DNA of 64,000 bases from Microbacterium foliorum (GTDB lineage: Bacteria; Actinomycetota; Actinomycetes; Actinomycetales; Microbacteriaceae), in assembly GCF_003367705.1 (NCBI RefSeq), contig NZ_CP031425.1, positions 2,356,001-2,420,000 on the forward strand. Direction: 5' to 3'. Shown here one piece after another: positions 18,412 through 26,909 of the stretch; positions within the stretch are counted from its first letter, which is position 1; each line of letters starts with the position of its first letter. The notes beneath the pieces are model-generated. The model ran no database searches and was not told the origin of the DNA. It saw nothing but the letters and a program-made list of their open reading frames with translations. Both the position numbers and the translations under genes were made by a program.

Positions 18412-19182
18412 ATGCATCACGCCGCTCTCATCCCCTGGCTCGACCCCGCCACGATCATCGGCTCGGCCGGCCCGTGGGCACTGCTGGTGGTGTGCTTCAT
18501 CGTCTTCGCCGAGACGGGCCTGCTCATCGGGTTCCTGCTGCCGGGTGACACGCTGCTGGTGATCTCCGGACTGCTGTCGCACCCGATCGCCGGTTCCGAG
18601 CACGGGGTCTTCGGCCTCAACGTGTGGATCGTGGCGCTGCTCATCGGCCTCTCTGCCTTCGTCGGTGGTGAAGTGGGGTATCTGATCGGACACAAGGGCG
18701 GGCCGGCAGTCTTCGAACGCAAGGAATCCGGCCTCTTCAGCAAGAAGAACGTCGAGCGCACGAACGCGTTCTTCGAGCGTTTCGGCGGCATCACCGTCAT
18801 CCTGGCCCGCTTCGTACCGATCGTCCGCACGTTCGCGCCGGTCGCGGCCGGCGTCGGTCACATGCCGTGGCGGCGCTACTCGCTCTACAACCTCATCGGC
18901 GCGATCCTCTGGGGCTTCGGCCTCACGATGTTCGGCTACCTGATCGGCTTCATCCCCCCGGTCGCCGAATTCGTCGAGAGCTACATCGATCTGATCCTCC
19001 TCGCGGCCGTCGGCGGCACCGCGCTGATCACGCTCTACCACTACCTGTCCGAGCGCCACAAGGCGAAGAAGGAGCGCGAGGCCGGCCACGGCGAGACCGA
19101 TTCTGCAGAAGCGCAGGAACTCACGCTCGACGCCGAGGTCTTCGACCGGGCTCCCGACCTCGACGGCGACGGGAAGCACTGA
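18412..19182 (+). CDS. DedA family membrane protein
   Basis: 256 aa with 5-6 hydrophobic segments. The family motifs FAETGLLIGFLLPGDTLL, GGEVGYLIGHKGG and FERFGGITVILARFVPIVRTFAPVAAGVG (start of that motif at about residue 122) are clear. DedA proteins are undecaprenyl/phospholipid transporters in recent work. The C-terminal about 40 residues are charged. The ATG at 18412 is chosen because the upstream part of the open frame overlaps the tRNA. Confidence 0.9.
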   Translation: MHHAALIPWLDPATIIGSAGPWALLVVCFIVFAETGLLIGFLLPGDTLLVISGLLSHPIAGSEHGVFGLNVWIVALLIGLSAFVGGEVGYLIGHKGGPAVFERKESGLFSKKNVERTNAFFERFGGITVILARFVPIVRTFAPVAAGVGHMPWRRYSLYNLIGAILWGFGLTMFGYLIGFIPPVAEFVESYIDLILLAAVGGTALITLYHYLSERHKAKKEREAGHGETDSAEAQELTLDAEVFDRAPDLDGDGKH

Positions 19183-19215
19183 TCAGCGTCAGCTGACAGA
19201 AGGCGGGCTGAGGAC

Positions 19216-20070
19216 TCAGCCCGCCTTCTTCTTGCTCGGGGCCTTCTTCGTCGTACTGGTCTTCTCGGCGGGTTCCGATCGAGCGGCCTTCGTGCGCGCG
19301 ACGCTCGCGCGCAGGGCCTCCATGAGGTCGATGACCTCTCCGCTCTTGGCGTCGCCCTCGGCCTCGCCGAACGTCTCCGACACGTCGAAGGTCTCGCCGG
19401 CCTCGATCTTGGCGTCGATCAGCGTGCGCAGCTCCTGCTGGTACTCGTCGACGAACGAGGCGGGGTCGAAGTCGGCCGAGTAGCTGTCGACGAGGGATGC
19501 CGAGAGCTCGAGCTCCTTCTTCGAGATGCGCACATCCTCATCCAGCGACGGGAACTCGGCCTCGCGCACCTCGTCGGCCCACAGCAGCGTCTGCAGCACC
19601 AGCACCTTGCCCCGAACGCGCAGCGCGGCGAGCCGCGTCTTCTGTCGCAGCGTGAACCGCACGATCGCGGTGCGGTCGGTCTGCTCGAGCGTCTTGCGCA
19701 GCAGCACATAGGCCTTGGGCGACTTGGAGTCGGGCTCCAGGTAGTAGGGCTTGTCGAGCGTCAGCAGGTCGACCTGCTCGGACGGCACGAACTCGACGAC
19801 ATCGATCTCCCGGCTCTTCTCTGACGGCAGCGCGGCGAGATCCTCCTTCGTGAGAACGACGGTCTGCCCCTCCTCGACGTAGGCGCGGTCGATGTCGGCG
19901 TACGCGACGATCTCGCCGCAGACCTCGCAGGTGCGCTGGTAGCGGATGCGACCGCCGTCCTTCTCGTGCACCTGATGCAGCGGCACATCGTGGTCCTCGG
20001 TGGCGGAGTACACCTTGACGGGCACGTTGACGAGGCCGAAGGTGAGCGCACCCTTCCAGATGGTTCTCAT
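19216..20070 (-). CDS. ku: Non-homologous end joining protein Ku
   Basis: 284 aa. The bacterial Ku core begins at MRTIWKGALTFGLVNVPVKVY and includes RYQRTCEVCGEIV, DKPYYLEPD and KKELELSASLV; the C-terminus ends in a Lys-rich tail (KKAPSKKKAG), typical for DNA threading and LigD recruitment. ATG at 20070 is preferred over GTG at 20085 because MRTIWKG is the family N-terminus. It is divergent from ligD with a 58-bp shared promoter gap. Confidence 0.95.
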   Translation of the reverse strand: MRTIWKGALTFGLVNVPVKVYSATEDHDVPLHQVHEKDGGRIRYQRTCEVCGEIVAYADIDRAYVEEGQTVVLTKEDLAALPSEKSREIDVVEFVPSEQVDLLTLDKPYYLEPDSKSPKAYVLLRKTLEQTDRTAIVRFTLRQKTRLAALRVRGKVLVLQTLLWADEVREAEFPSLDEDVRISKKELELSASLVDSYSADFDPASFVDEYQQELRTLIDAKIEAGETFDVSETFGEAEGDAKSGEVIDLMEALRASVARTKAARSEPAEKTSTTKKAPSKKKAG

Positions 20071-20128
20071 GGCACCAGTGAACACCAGCAGCAGTCGCGG
20101 GGGCCAGAGGCTTGACTACGCTGGCGTC

Positions 20129-22108
20129 ATGGTTGCGGAGGCGCAGAACGTGCAGATCGACGGGCGTCGACTGCGCGTCACCAACCTCGACAAGGTCGTG
20201 TACCCCCAGACCGGCACCACCAAGGGCGAGATCATCGCCTACTACACGGCGATCGCGCCGCATCTGCTCCCGCTGCTCGAGGGCCGTCCGGTCACACGCA
20301 AGCGCTGGGTCGAGGGCGTCGGGACCGCGGATCACCCCGCAGACTCCTTCTTCACGAAGCAGCTCGAGCCGGGGGCGCCCGAATGGATCCCGCGGCGGGA
20401 GATCCGCCATTCGGAGGGCCCCAAGGAATATCCGCTGGTCGACGACGTGCCGACCCTCGTCTGGCTCGCGCAGGTCGCCGCGATCGAGCTGCATGTGCCG
20501 CAGTGGCGTTTTGCGCACGACGGTTCGCCGGGGAACCCCGACCGCCTCGTGCTCGACCTCGACCCCGGCCCGGGCGTCGGCCTCGCCCAGTGCTCCGAAG
20601 TGGCCCGCATCGCCCGTGCACTGCTCGCCGACATCGGTCTCGACCCTGTGCCCGTCACCAGCGGCAGCAAGGGCATCCACCTCTACGCCGCCCTGCCCGG
20701 TGCGCAGACCAGCGACGAGATCTCCGCCGTCGTCAAGGAAGTCGCCCGTCTCATCGAGACCGAGCACCCCGACCTCGCCACGAGCACCATGGCCAAGGCC
20801 GCCCGAGGCGGCAAGGTGTTCCTCGACTGGAGCCAGAACAACGGCAGGAAGACCACCATCTCGCCCTACTCGATGCGCGGGCGCGCACAGCCGTGGGTGG
20901 CCGCGCCCCGCACCTGGGACGAGCTCGAGGACCCCGACCTCGCGCAGCTCGACTTCGCGACGGTGATGGAGCGGGCCGCATCGGGCGTGGATCCGATCGC
21001 CGCGCTGCGCCCGAACCCGGCCTCGAGCGCGACGGCTGCGGACAAGTCCGCATCCGATCGACCCGTCACCGCCGAGCGACTGGCTCCGGCCCGTCACCGC
21101 GCGAGACTGTCCGCGGCCGCGAGTGCGCCGGCATCCGCTGCTCCGGCCTCGGTGTCCCCGATGCTCGCGGAGAACGGCACGCCGGCGATCGCCCGCGGCC
21201 TCAGCTCACCCTCCTGGGTGGAGGTGAAGTGGGACGGCATCCGAGCGATCGGCACGTGGGCCGACGGACGGATGCTGCTGCACGCCCGCAGCGGCACCGA
21301 CATCACCGCCCGATATCCCGAGCTCACCGCCGACGGCGCACCCTTCCTCCCCGTCGGCGACGCGATCGTCGACGGCGAGATCGTGGCGTTCGACCGACAG
21401 GGTCGCCCCAGCTTCTCGCTGCTGCAGAACCGGATGCACCTGACGCGTCCCCGCGAGATCGAACGCGAAGTGGTGCGCACGCCGATCGTGTTCATGGTCT
21501 TCGATCTGCTTCGTCTCGACGGGCATGACCTCAGCGCGATGCCTCTTTCCCAGCGGCGCACCCTGCTCGACGACGTGATCGCCGACCTCGATGCGCCCGT
21601 GCAGGTGCCGCCGGTGTTCGACGACGTCGATGCCGCACTCGCGGCCAGCGCGGAGTTCGGTCTGGAGGGTGTCGTGGTCAAGGATCCCGCCTCCCGGTAC
21701 CGGCCGGGGCAGCGCTCCCCCTCCTGGCTCAAGCTCAAGCACACCCGCACGCAGGAGGTCGTGATCGTCGGCATCCGCCCGGGCAGAGGTGACCGCGAGG
21801 CGACCTTCGGCTCCCTGCTGCTCGCCGTGCCCGATGCCGGCGACCTCCGCTATGTCGGGCGCGTGGGCACGGGTTTCAGCGACCGGATGCTGCGAGACCT
21901 GCTCGCCCGGCTCGCACCGCTGCGCATCGATGCGGCACCGCTCGACGGCGTGCCCGCACTCGACGCGTCCGACGCGCTGTGGGTGGAGCCCGAGGTGGTC
22001 GGCGAGGTCGAGTTCGCGAACTGGACGCCTGACGGCGTGCTCCGCCACTCCCGTTGGCGCGGGCTTCGTCCCGACAAGTCGCCCGCCGAGGTCGTCGTCG
22101 AGAGCTGA
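20129..22108 (+). CDS. ligD: ATP-dependent DNA ligase LigD (polymerase + ligase domains)
   Basis: 659 aa. The N-terminal primase-like polymerase domain (about 8-300; LTPGT-type VTNLDKVVYP, DLDPG metal motif, TSGSKGIHLY) is joined by an Ala-rich linker to an ATP-dependent ligase with nucleotidyl Lys in EVKWDGIRAIG (about residue 367), motif IV region DGEIVAFD, EGVVVKDP and WLKLKH motif V. The 3'-phosphoesterase domain found in mycobacterial LigD is absent. With Ku it repairs double-strand breaks. ATG at 20129 is chosen because the family starts near VQIDGRRLRVTNLDK. Confidence 0.93.
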   Translation: MVAEAQNVQIDGRRLRVTNLDKVVYPQTGTTKGEIIAYYTAIAPHLLPLLEGRPVTRKRWVEGVGTADHPADSFFTKQLEPGAPEWIPRREIRHSEGPKEYPLVDDVPTLVWLAQVAAIELHVPQWRFAHDGSPGNPDRLVLDLDPGPGVGLAQCSEVARIARALLADIGLDPVPVTSGSKGIHLYAALPGAQTSDEISAVVKEVARLIETEHPDLATSTMAKAARGGKVFLDWSQNNGRKTTISPYSMRGRAQPWVAAPRTWDELEDPDLAQLDFATVMERAASGVDPIAALRPNPASSATAADKSASDRPVTAERLAPARHRARLSAAASAPASAAPASVSPMLAENGTPAIARGLSSPSWVEVKWDGIRAIGTWADGRMLLHARSGTDITARYPELTADGAPFLPVGDAIVDGEIVAFDRQGRPSFSLLQNRMHLTRPREIEREVVRTPIVFMVFDLLRLDGHDLSAMPLSQRRTLLDDVIADLDAPVQVPPVFDDVDAALAASAEFGLEGVVVKDPASRYRPGQRSPSWLKLKHTRTQEVVIVGIRPGRGDREATFGSLLLAVPDAGDLRYVGRVGTGFSDRMLRDLLARLAPLRIDAAPLDGVPALDASDALWVEPEVVGEVEFANWTPDGVLRHSRWRGLRPDKSPAEVVVES

Positions 22109-22111
22109 CGA

Positions 22112-23032
22112 TCAGGCGTGGTGCGGCTCGCAGTCCGACTGCTCCGCCGGCTCGATCTGGAAGGTCGAATGCTCGACGTCGAAATGATGCGCGAGGCACG
22201 ACTGCAGGTCGCTCAGCAGCTTCGCCGAGCGTCCGCCCGCAAGCAGCGCGGCATCGACACTGACGTGAGCACTGAACACCGGGGCACCCCGCGTCAGCTG
22301 CCACACGTGCACGTCGTGCACCCCGACGACGCCGTCGTAATCGAGCAGATGCTGACGGATCTCGCTGACTGCGGTTCCCGCGGGTGCCGACTCGGACAGA
22401 ACCGAGAACACCTCGCGCAGCAGGGCGATGGCCCGCGGGATGATCAGCACGGCGATCATGATCGAGGCGATCGCATCGGCGGGCATCCAGCCGGTCGTGA
22501 CGATGATGATCGCGGCGATGATCACCATCGCCGAACCGATCAGGTCGCCCATCACCTCGAGATAGGCGCCGCGGACGTTGATGCTCGTGCGCTGCGCGCG
22601 ACTGAGCAACCACATCGAGATCGCGTTCGCGACGAGACCGACGACCGCGACGACGAGCATGAGCCCTCCGACGACCTCGGTCTCGCCCGGGTCGATCAGG
22701 CGCCCGACGGCCTCGATCCCGACCCATCCGGCGAGCAGGATCAGGATGATCGCGTTGATCAGCGCCCCGAACACCTCGGCACGCTGGTATCCGAACGTCC
22801 GGCGGTCGTCGGCCGGTCGTGCGGCGACCGCCGCGGCGATCAGAGCGATCACGAGTGCCGAGGCGTCGGTGAACATGTGGGCGGCATCGGCCAGGAGAGC
22901 GAGCGACCCGGTGAAGATCGCACCCACGACCTGCACGAGCATGATGGTCGCGGTCAGGCTCAGCGAGATCGCCAGAAGACGGCGATGACTCGCAGAGCGG
23001 ATGCCGCCGGCAGCGGGCGCATGATCGTGCAT
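22112..23032 (-). CDS. Cation diffusion facilitator (CzcD/ZitB-like)
   Basis: 306 aa, six membrane helices with the CDF metal site LADAAHMFTDASAL in helix 2 and a matching HxxxD-like ACADA in helix 5 (AYLEVMGDLIGSAMV, WMPADAIASI). An N-terminal HDHAPAAG and a C-terminal cytoplasmic domain ending HFDVEHSTFQIEPAEQSDCEPHHA (His/Cys-rich tail) are seen. It exports Zn or similar divalent metals by proton antiport. Before integration of the element it would have followed the DHFR-like gene now at 34779. Confidence 0.9.
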   Translation of the reverse strand: MHDHAPAAGGIRSASHRRLLAISLSLTATIMLVQVVGAIFTGSLALLADAAHMFTDASALVIALIAAAVAARPADDRRTFGYQRAEVFGALINAIILILLAGWVGIEAVGRLIDPGETEVVGGLMLVVAVVGLVANAISMWLLSRAQRTSINVRGAYLEVMGDLIGSAMVIIAAIIIVTTGWMPADAIASIMIAVLIIPRAIALLREVFSVLSESAPAGTAVSEIRQHLLDYDGVVGVHDVHVWQLTRGAPVFSAHVSVDAALLAGGRSAKLLSDLQSCLAHHFDVEHSTFQIEPAEQSDCEPHHA

Positions 23033-23080
23033 GTCTCCAGGCTAGACCGGCCACCGTGCCGTTCGGCGGGTCTCCGCCCA

Positions 23081-23097
23081 GTCGGGAATGGTGATGA
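23081..23097. repeat. attL core
   Basis: The sequence GTCGGGAATGGTGATGA is repeated exactly at 34759-34775 and nowhere else noticed. A GCCCA block precedes both copies. It is interpreted as the strand-exchange core left by site-specific integration. Confidence 0.8.
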
Positions 23098-23136
23098 AAA
23101 TCGGTCTCACCAACAAGCAGTAGGGCAAGCGAGCCG

Positions 23137-23156
23137 ACGTGGGCACACGTGCCCAA
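23137..23156. promoter_or_regulatory. Left-end integrase arm-type sites (putative)
   Basis: ACGTGGGCA at 23137-23145 and ACGTGCCCAA at 23147-23156 form an inverted pair. The motif ACGTGCCCAA recurs at 34673-34682 inside the right end, as expected of arm-type binding sites for a tyrosine integrase. Confidence 0.55.
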
Positions 23157-23219
23157 AGTTGATGGTCACGAGGACTGAACAAACGGCTTCCTGAGGCGTA
23201 TGAGAACTCAGGAGGAACG

Positions 23220-24305
23220 ATGGAACAACCGAGGCAGTTGGCATCAGGCAGATGGCAGGCACGCGTCACAGGGCCGGATGGGAAGCGGCATAGCGCTGGC
23301 ACCCATCGGAGCAAGCGGAAGGCTCAAGATGCGCAGGTGTCGAAGCTTGCCGAGCTTCGGAAATCGTCTCCAGGTGAGGTAGCAGAGCCGATCCGGTTCG
23401 ACACCTACGCGGAGGGGTACCTGTGGACTCGACGGCCAGGAGAACCCGGTGCTCTCGCTCCCATGAGCTACTACAAGGAGCAAAGGCGACTGGCGATCCT
23501 GAACAAGACGTTCGGCCACCTCGCGCTTCACGAAATCACCTCGATGCAGGTGCGTGGTTGGTGGAACGCTCACAGCACAGCCCGAAGTGCACGCAGAGAC
23601 ACCTACCGCCTGTTGAAGACCATCATGACGCTGGCAGTCGATGACGAATTGATTACTCGTAACCCGTGCAGGGTGAAGAACGCAGCCAAAGACGTATCGC
23701 AGAAGCGCCCGACCTTCACTGAGTCGGACGTGGCGAAGCTGTACTTCTCAACAGACGAAGTGCAGACACGTGGCCTTCTGACTCTGTTGAGCGGCACCGC
23801 CATGCGGATAGGCGAGGCGGTAGCACTTGACTGGGAAGACATCAGCTTCTTTGATGCCACAGCCAACGTCCTTCGCCACCTGACTCCTAAGGGTATGAGA
23901 ACGGGAACAAAGACCGGCGAGGAGGATACAAGGCACCTGGCACTCCCCACATGGGTCTCAAAGGAGCTAGAAGCCCTATATGCGCTCCGATCAGAGCAGG
24001 GCGAGGTAACCGGCGCTGTATTCAACAATCAGCGCGGAGGAAGGCTCTCAGTCGATAGCGCGGAGAGAATATTCCGGAAGCTCAGGAAGGTTGCTGGCCT
24101 GGAGGAAATGCACCTCCACGATTTGAGGCACATAAGCCTGACAACGTATGGCCGTCAACCCGGCGTCACACTTGCGGACATTATGGCAAGAGGTGGTCAC
24201 AAGTCGGAGCGAATCGCCATGAGGTACCAACATACGGACTCCGAGCGAGATCGACAGATGGTATCCACCCTGCCCAATCCTATGGCCGCCGAACACCAAA
24301 AGTAG
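23220..24305 (+). CDS. Tyrosine recombinase (phage-type integrase)
   Basis: 361 aa. An N-terminal arm-binding/AP2-like part (ASGRWQARVTGPDGKRHSAG, residues 8-30), a SAM-like core-binding domain (about 60-150) and a catalytic domain with Arg in GTAMRIGEA (about 195), the HxxR of LHDLRH (about 300-303), His in GGHKS (about 327) and Tyr in AMRYQHT (about 336). All catalytic residues are intact. A strong AGGAGG site precedes the ATG. It lies beside attL, so it is the integrase of this element. Confidence 0.95.
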   Translation: MEQPRQLASGRWQARVTGPDGKRHSAGTHRSKRKAQDAQVSKLAELRKSSPGEVAEPIRFDTYAEGYLWTRRPGEPGALAPMSYYKEQRRLAILNKTFGHLALHEITSMQVRGWWNAHSTARSARRDTYRLLKTIMTLAVDDELITRNPCRVKNAAKDVSQKRPTFTESDVAKLYFSTDEVQTRGLLTLLSGTAMRIGEAVALDWEDISFFDATANVLRHLTPKGMRTGTKTGEEDTRHLALPTWVSKELEALYALRSEQGEVTGAVFNNQRGGRLSVDSAERIFRKLRKVAGLEEMHLHDLRHISLTTYGRQPGVTLADIMARGGHKSERIAMRYQHTDSERDRQMVSTLPNPMAAEHQK

Positions 24306-24391
24306 ATTGCTCCCAACTTTTACAATCGGCGTGAAGCCGCGTATAAGCGATAGTAGGTTATAGCGGATTGTCGGAAAGCCGCGTCACCAGC

Positions 24392-24446
24392 GTGATGCCC
24401 TATCGTCAGCGTCGTTTTCTTCTTCATCCGCGCGATAGGGCATCAC
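24392..24446. promoter_or_regulatory. 14-bp perfect inverted repeat in the control gap before the replication-like gene
   Basis: In the 184-bp gap between integrase and the next gene, GTGATGCCCTATCG (24392-24405) is the exact inverse of 24433-24446, separated by 27 bp. An outer 7-bp inverted pair TGTCGGA/TCCGACA brackets it. It could be a two-half-site operator or a long stem in the 5' leader of the next gene. No poly-T follows, so a terminator is less likely. Confidence 0.6.
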
Positions 24447-24489
24447 CATTCCTCCGACAGGAATGTAACCGAATAGATAGAAGAAGAAA

Positions 24490-25311
24490 ATGACCTACAA
24501 GTCAACCCCAATCAAGTACAACATCGGTGACCGCATGAAAAAGGGCACCTTTGAATCCTTCATTCGCCACTTTCCCAACCAATGGCTCCGTAGCGCGGGG
24601 GAAATTCTAGGCGATCAGTACAAAACTCTTGACCGATTGTCGTTCTACGCCGTAGCCCATGCACTCATAGAAGTTGGTGACTTCAAGACCGGCGAGAACT
24701 TCCGGCTGTCGCAGCTTGCAATCGCTGATATCTCGGGAGCATCTCCTAAGACTGTCCGTCGCGTCTTGAGCCTGCTGGAGAAGACAGGGGCCATCCGGGT
24801 CGTAGCCGAATCCAAGAGGCCAGGGGGTGGAACGCCAGTTAAGAACTACACGTTGGTGTACTCCGAACACGTCCACCAAGTCGTGACCATCCGTGACCGA
24901 AATCTCGATCGAGACCTCTGGAAGAGATCAGACAGAAGCGCACTAGGTAGCACAACCCCAGTGCAGTGGGTAGCACAACCCCACCCAGTGGGTAGCACAA
25001 CCCCACCCAGTGGGGAGCACAACCCCACAATAGGAATGTCCATGAATGTAGATACGAATGAGTCGGTCACTTCTGTTCCCTCCTCTGCGTCTACCGTCGC
25101 TCAGCCTACGGCTAGCGACGACGCAGGAGAACAAGAAAATAGGGAAAAGAAGATGCCTACCGTTGAAGAACTCACAGCTGGTATGGAACCTGTCTTCACA
25201 GACGACTTCAAGGTGCCTTTGGTGGAGAGGTCTGGATCAAGAAAGATTGAGTTCTTGGAACCACGTCTACACGATGACATCAAACTGAATGATATTCTTC
25301 GTGGCTTCTAG
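24490..25311 (+). CDS. HTH replication-initiator-like protein with iterons inside its gene
   Basis: 273 aa. Residues about 20-120 form a helix-turn-helix region (FRLSQLAIADISGASPKTVRRVLSLLEKTGAI), as in primosomal or plasmid/phage initiator N-termini. The middle (about 150-185) is encoded by four 22-bp DNA repeats, and the rest is acidic and low-complexity before a short conserved-looking C-terminus (VPLVERSGSRKIEFLEPRLHD begins at about 245). No helicase or polymerase motif is present, so it would need host DnaB. An internal ATG at 24535 (MKKGTFESF) is an alternative start. The λ O-like layout suggests an initiator, by inference only. Confidence 0.6.
   Translation: MTYKSTPIKYNIGDRMKKGTFESFIRHFPNQWLRSAGEILGDQYKTLDRLSFYAVAHALIEVGDFKTGENFRLSQLAIADISGASPKTVRRVLSLLEKTGAIRVVAESKRPGGGTPVKNYTLVYSEHVHQVVTIRDRNLDRDLWKRSDRSALGSTTPVQWVAQPHPVGSTTPPSGEHNPTIGMSMNVDTNESVTSVPSSASTVAQPTASDDAGEQENREKKMPTVEELTAGMEPVFTDDFKVPLVERSGSRKIEFLEPRLHDDIKLNDILRGF
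24946..25027. repeat. Four direct 22-23 bp iterons (putative replication origin)
   Basis: The 15-bp core GGTAGCACAACCCCA begins at 24946, 24969, 24991 and, with one change, 25013. The spacing (23, 22, 22 bp) is about two helical turns. Because 22 is not a multiple of three the cores are read in different frames (GSTTP, VAQPH, GSTTP, EHNP), so conservation is at the DNA level, as in iteron origins. Confidence 0.75.
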
Positions 25312-25430
25312 GAATCCTTCTCAGTACCTTCACGCAATCGCAGACGTTCTCGTTTCGCTATCTTCGTACGATAGTAGATAGTGCGGGCGGGGAACATCGA
25401 ATTAACCGCCTACCACCTTTGTTCGGGGTG

Positions 25431-25474
25431 GGAGAGAGCGGCGTCCTTGACGGGTATCGAGCGCCGCTCTCTCC
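25431..25474. ncRNA. Strong hairpin in the leader of the terminase-like gene
   Basis: A perfect 13-bp stem (25431-25443 with 25462-25474) has an 18-nt loop. A smaller stem CCACC/GGTGG lies directly upstream and a CTATC/GATAG inverted pair lies near 25361-25377. The structure ends about 20 nt before the ATG of the next gene, and an A/T-rich stretch without a T-tract follows. It may be an attenuator or a leader regulatory structure, or a packaging-type DNA site; the sequence does not decide. Confidence 0.5.
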
Positions 25475-25494
25475 AATAATTACAAGGGAACTCC

Positions 25495-26013
25495 ATGGGC
25501 AGAAGAAACACAGTAGCTACGCATCCTCAACGTGCGCGCATAGACATGATGCTGGATGATGGTGTCTCCTATGCCGAAATTGTACGCACGGTGGGTGGCA
25601 CGAGTTTGGGAAGTGTTGGGCGCTATGCTTTGTCACGAAAAAGTGAACTCGCACGGCTGGTTGATGACGAGCCTGGCGTTACTCACATTCTCAGCAGACT
25701 CGTAGAACTGGCCGAGCACGCTAACTCTCTCCGCCGCCAGTCCAAGTTGACAGGCTCTCCCGTCCAACAGATAAGAGCGATCAAGAGCGAAGCCGAAATT
25801 CTCCAGCGGATTCTCGAAGAGCTTAGGGTCGATGACCTTGGTGTGGCCGAAGCCCTGAACGAAAGCCAGGCTCTCGTGTCGGCTCTCAAGATTTTTCTCA
25901 CGCAGTACCCCGACTCTGCGAGTGACCTCATCGAGGTCTTCCGCAGCACCCCCGAGCTAGAAGAACTAGCGACGGCCCTCAGCGCCCGCACCAACAGAAG
26001 GACGACCTCATGA
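25495..26013 (+). CDS. HTH protein resembling phage small terminase subunits
   Basis: 172 aa. The N-terminal about 50 residues are a helix-turn-helix (ARIDMMLDDGVSYAEIVRTVG ... SVGRYALSRK), followed by long helices (HILSRLVELAEHANSLRRQ, EAEILQRILEELR) and a C-terminal segment ending in TPELEELATAL. This HTH plus oligomerising helical core is the general build of phage small terminase proteins, which recognise DNA for packaging. The resemblance is by layout, not a proven match; a simple DNA-binding regulator is the alternative. It overlaps the next gene by 4 nt. Confidence 0.5.
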   Translation: MGRRNTVATHPQRARIDMMLDDGVSYAEIVRTVGGTSLGSVGRYALSRKSELARLVDDEPGVTHILSRLVELAEHANSLRRQSKLTGSPVQQIRAIKSEAEILQRILEELRVDDLGVAEALNESQALVSALKIFLTQYPDSASDLIEVFRSTPELEELATALSARTNRRTTS

Positions 26014-26438
26014 CCGACAACACAGTGACTATCACTATCCTCCGAAGCGGATTCACAGTTCCTGACTTCGAGCAGACCAGGCCGAACTACAGTTCAGGTC
26101 GCGTGGCATACCGTGGGGAAGTTCTCACGTTCAGCCCCGAGGCCGTAGAAGCTACCCGCGATGCTCTCGGCTCCACGTGGTTGGACCTGGATGAAGAGCA
26201 GCAAATTGCTCGCTGGGGGCACCGTAACTTCGTCCTGGGAAATCAGGTCGAGGCCGAGAGCATCCGCTGCATAGCCGAAGATGACATCTCAGTGATGGCA
26301 AAGCTCCGAGACCAGGCGATCAAGAGGGCAGATCTGATCAGCGATCCTGAAGCCCGCAGAGCGGCACACGTAGCCATTAGAGAACGCTTTGGCGCTCCAC
26401 AGAGCAGTCAACGCACGTTGCAGTCATGGGAGGTCTGA
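26010..26438 (+). CDS. Hypothetical element protein
   Basis: 142 aa, soluble, no recognised family. The N-terminus is beta-rich (TVTITILRSGFTVPDF), the middle contains WLDLDEEQQIARWGHR and the C-terminus is helical (AKLRDQAIKRADLISDPEARRAAH). Translationally coupled to the preceding HTH gene (ATGA) and followed after 1 nt by the next small gene, so it belongs to a four-gene unit that ends at the terminator near 26910. Confidence 0.65.
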   Translation: MTDNTVTITILRSGFTVPDFEQTRPNYSSGRVAYRGEVLTFSPEAVEATRDALGSTWLDLDEEQQIARWGHRNFVLGNQVEAESIRCIAEDDISVMAKLRDQAIKRADLISDPEARRAAHVAIRERFGAPQSSQRTLQSWEV

Positions 26439-26439
26439 C

Positions 26440-26643
26440 ATGGCGCTCAGGACAGCACGTAGTACCGCAGATCAGCGCCTAGCCCTCCTCAAGCTGCACG
26501 ATGACCTAGAAGCAGCGCTAGAGAGTCTTCCGGGGCGTTTCTGGATGACCCGTGACCTAGAGGCGTCGTACAACTCCGTCCTTCATCACCTTGAGCGATG
26601 GGCGGGCTATGAAGTCGATCAGAAAGAAGTTGAAAATGACTGA
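26440..26643 (+). CDS. Small hypothetical element protein
   Basis: 67 aa, mostly helical (ADQRLALLKLHDDLEAALESL) with FWMTRDLEASYNSVLHHLERW. No family recognised. The ATG at 26440 immediately follows the previous stop behind GGGAGG, which fixes it over the longer in-frame start at 26389. Overlaps the next gene by 8 nt. Confidence 0.6.
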   Translation: MALRTARSTADQRLALLKLHDDLEAALESLPGRFWMTRDLEASYNSVLHHLERWAGYEVDQKEVEND

Positions 26644-26845
26644 CACACCAGACGATGCCATGTTCATGGCAAAGATCAGGTCTTCCCTCTCCAACCAGAA
26701 CACGGACTCAGCCCGCGCCCAAATCGAGCACGCCCCCAAGCAGTGGACAGCAGCCGAGGAAGCTGAACTGGCCCGCCGACTACACGGAGACGCTGAGGCC
26801 CGCATCGCGAAGCTGATCGAGGATGCCAACAACGGTCGCATCTAG
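26636..26845 (+). CDS. Small hypothetical element protein
   Basis: 69 aa, charged and helical, with KQWTAAEEAELARRLHGDAEARIAKL. No family recognised. ATG at 26636 overlaps the upstream stop; an in-frame ATG at 26609 is possible but would overlap more. It is the last gene before a rho-independent terminator. Confidence 0.55.
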   Translation: MTDTPDDAMFMAKIRSSLSNQNTDSARAQIEHAPKQWTAAEEAELARRLHGDAEARIAKLIEDANNGRI

Positions 26846-26909
26846 AGAATCTTCCCGTGTCGGTCCTAGGACGCCGCACGGGACCGGCCCTTGATCCCGG
26901 CCAACCAGA

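Noticed and set aside
24946-25027. CRISPR array
   Set aside because: The repeat units abut with only 7-8 bp between cores, there are no unique spacers and no cas genes; iterons explain it better.
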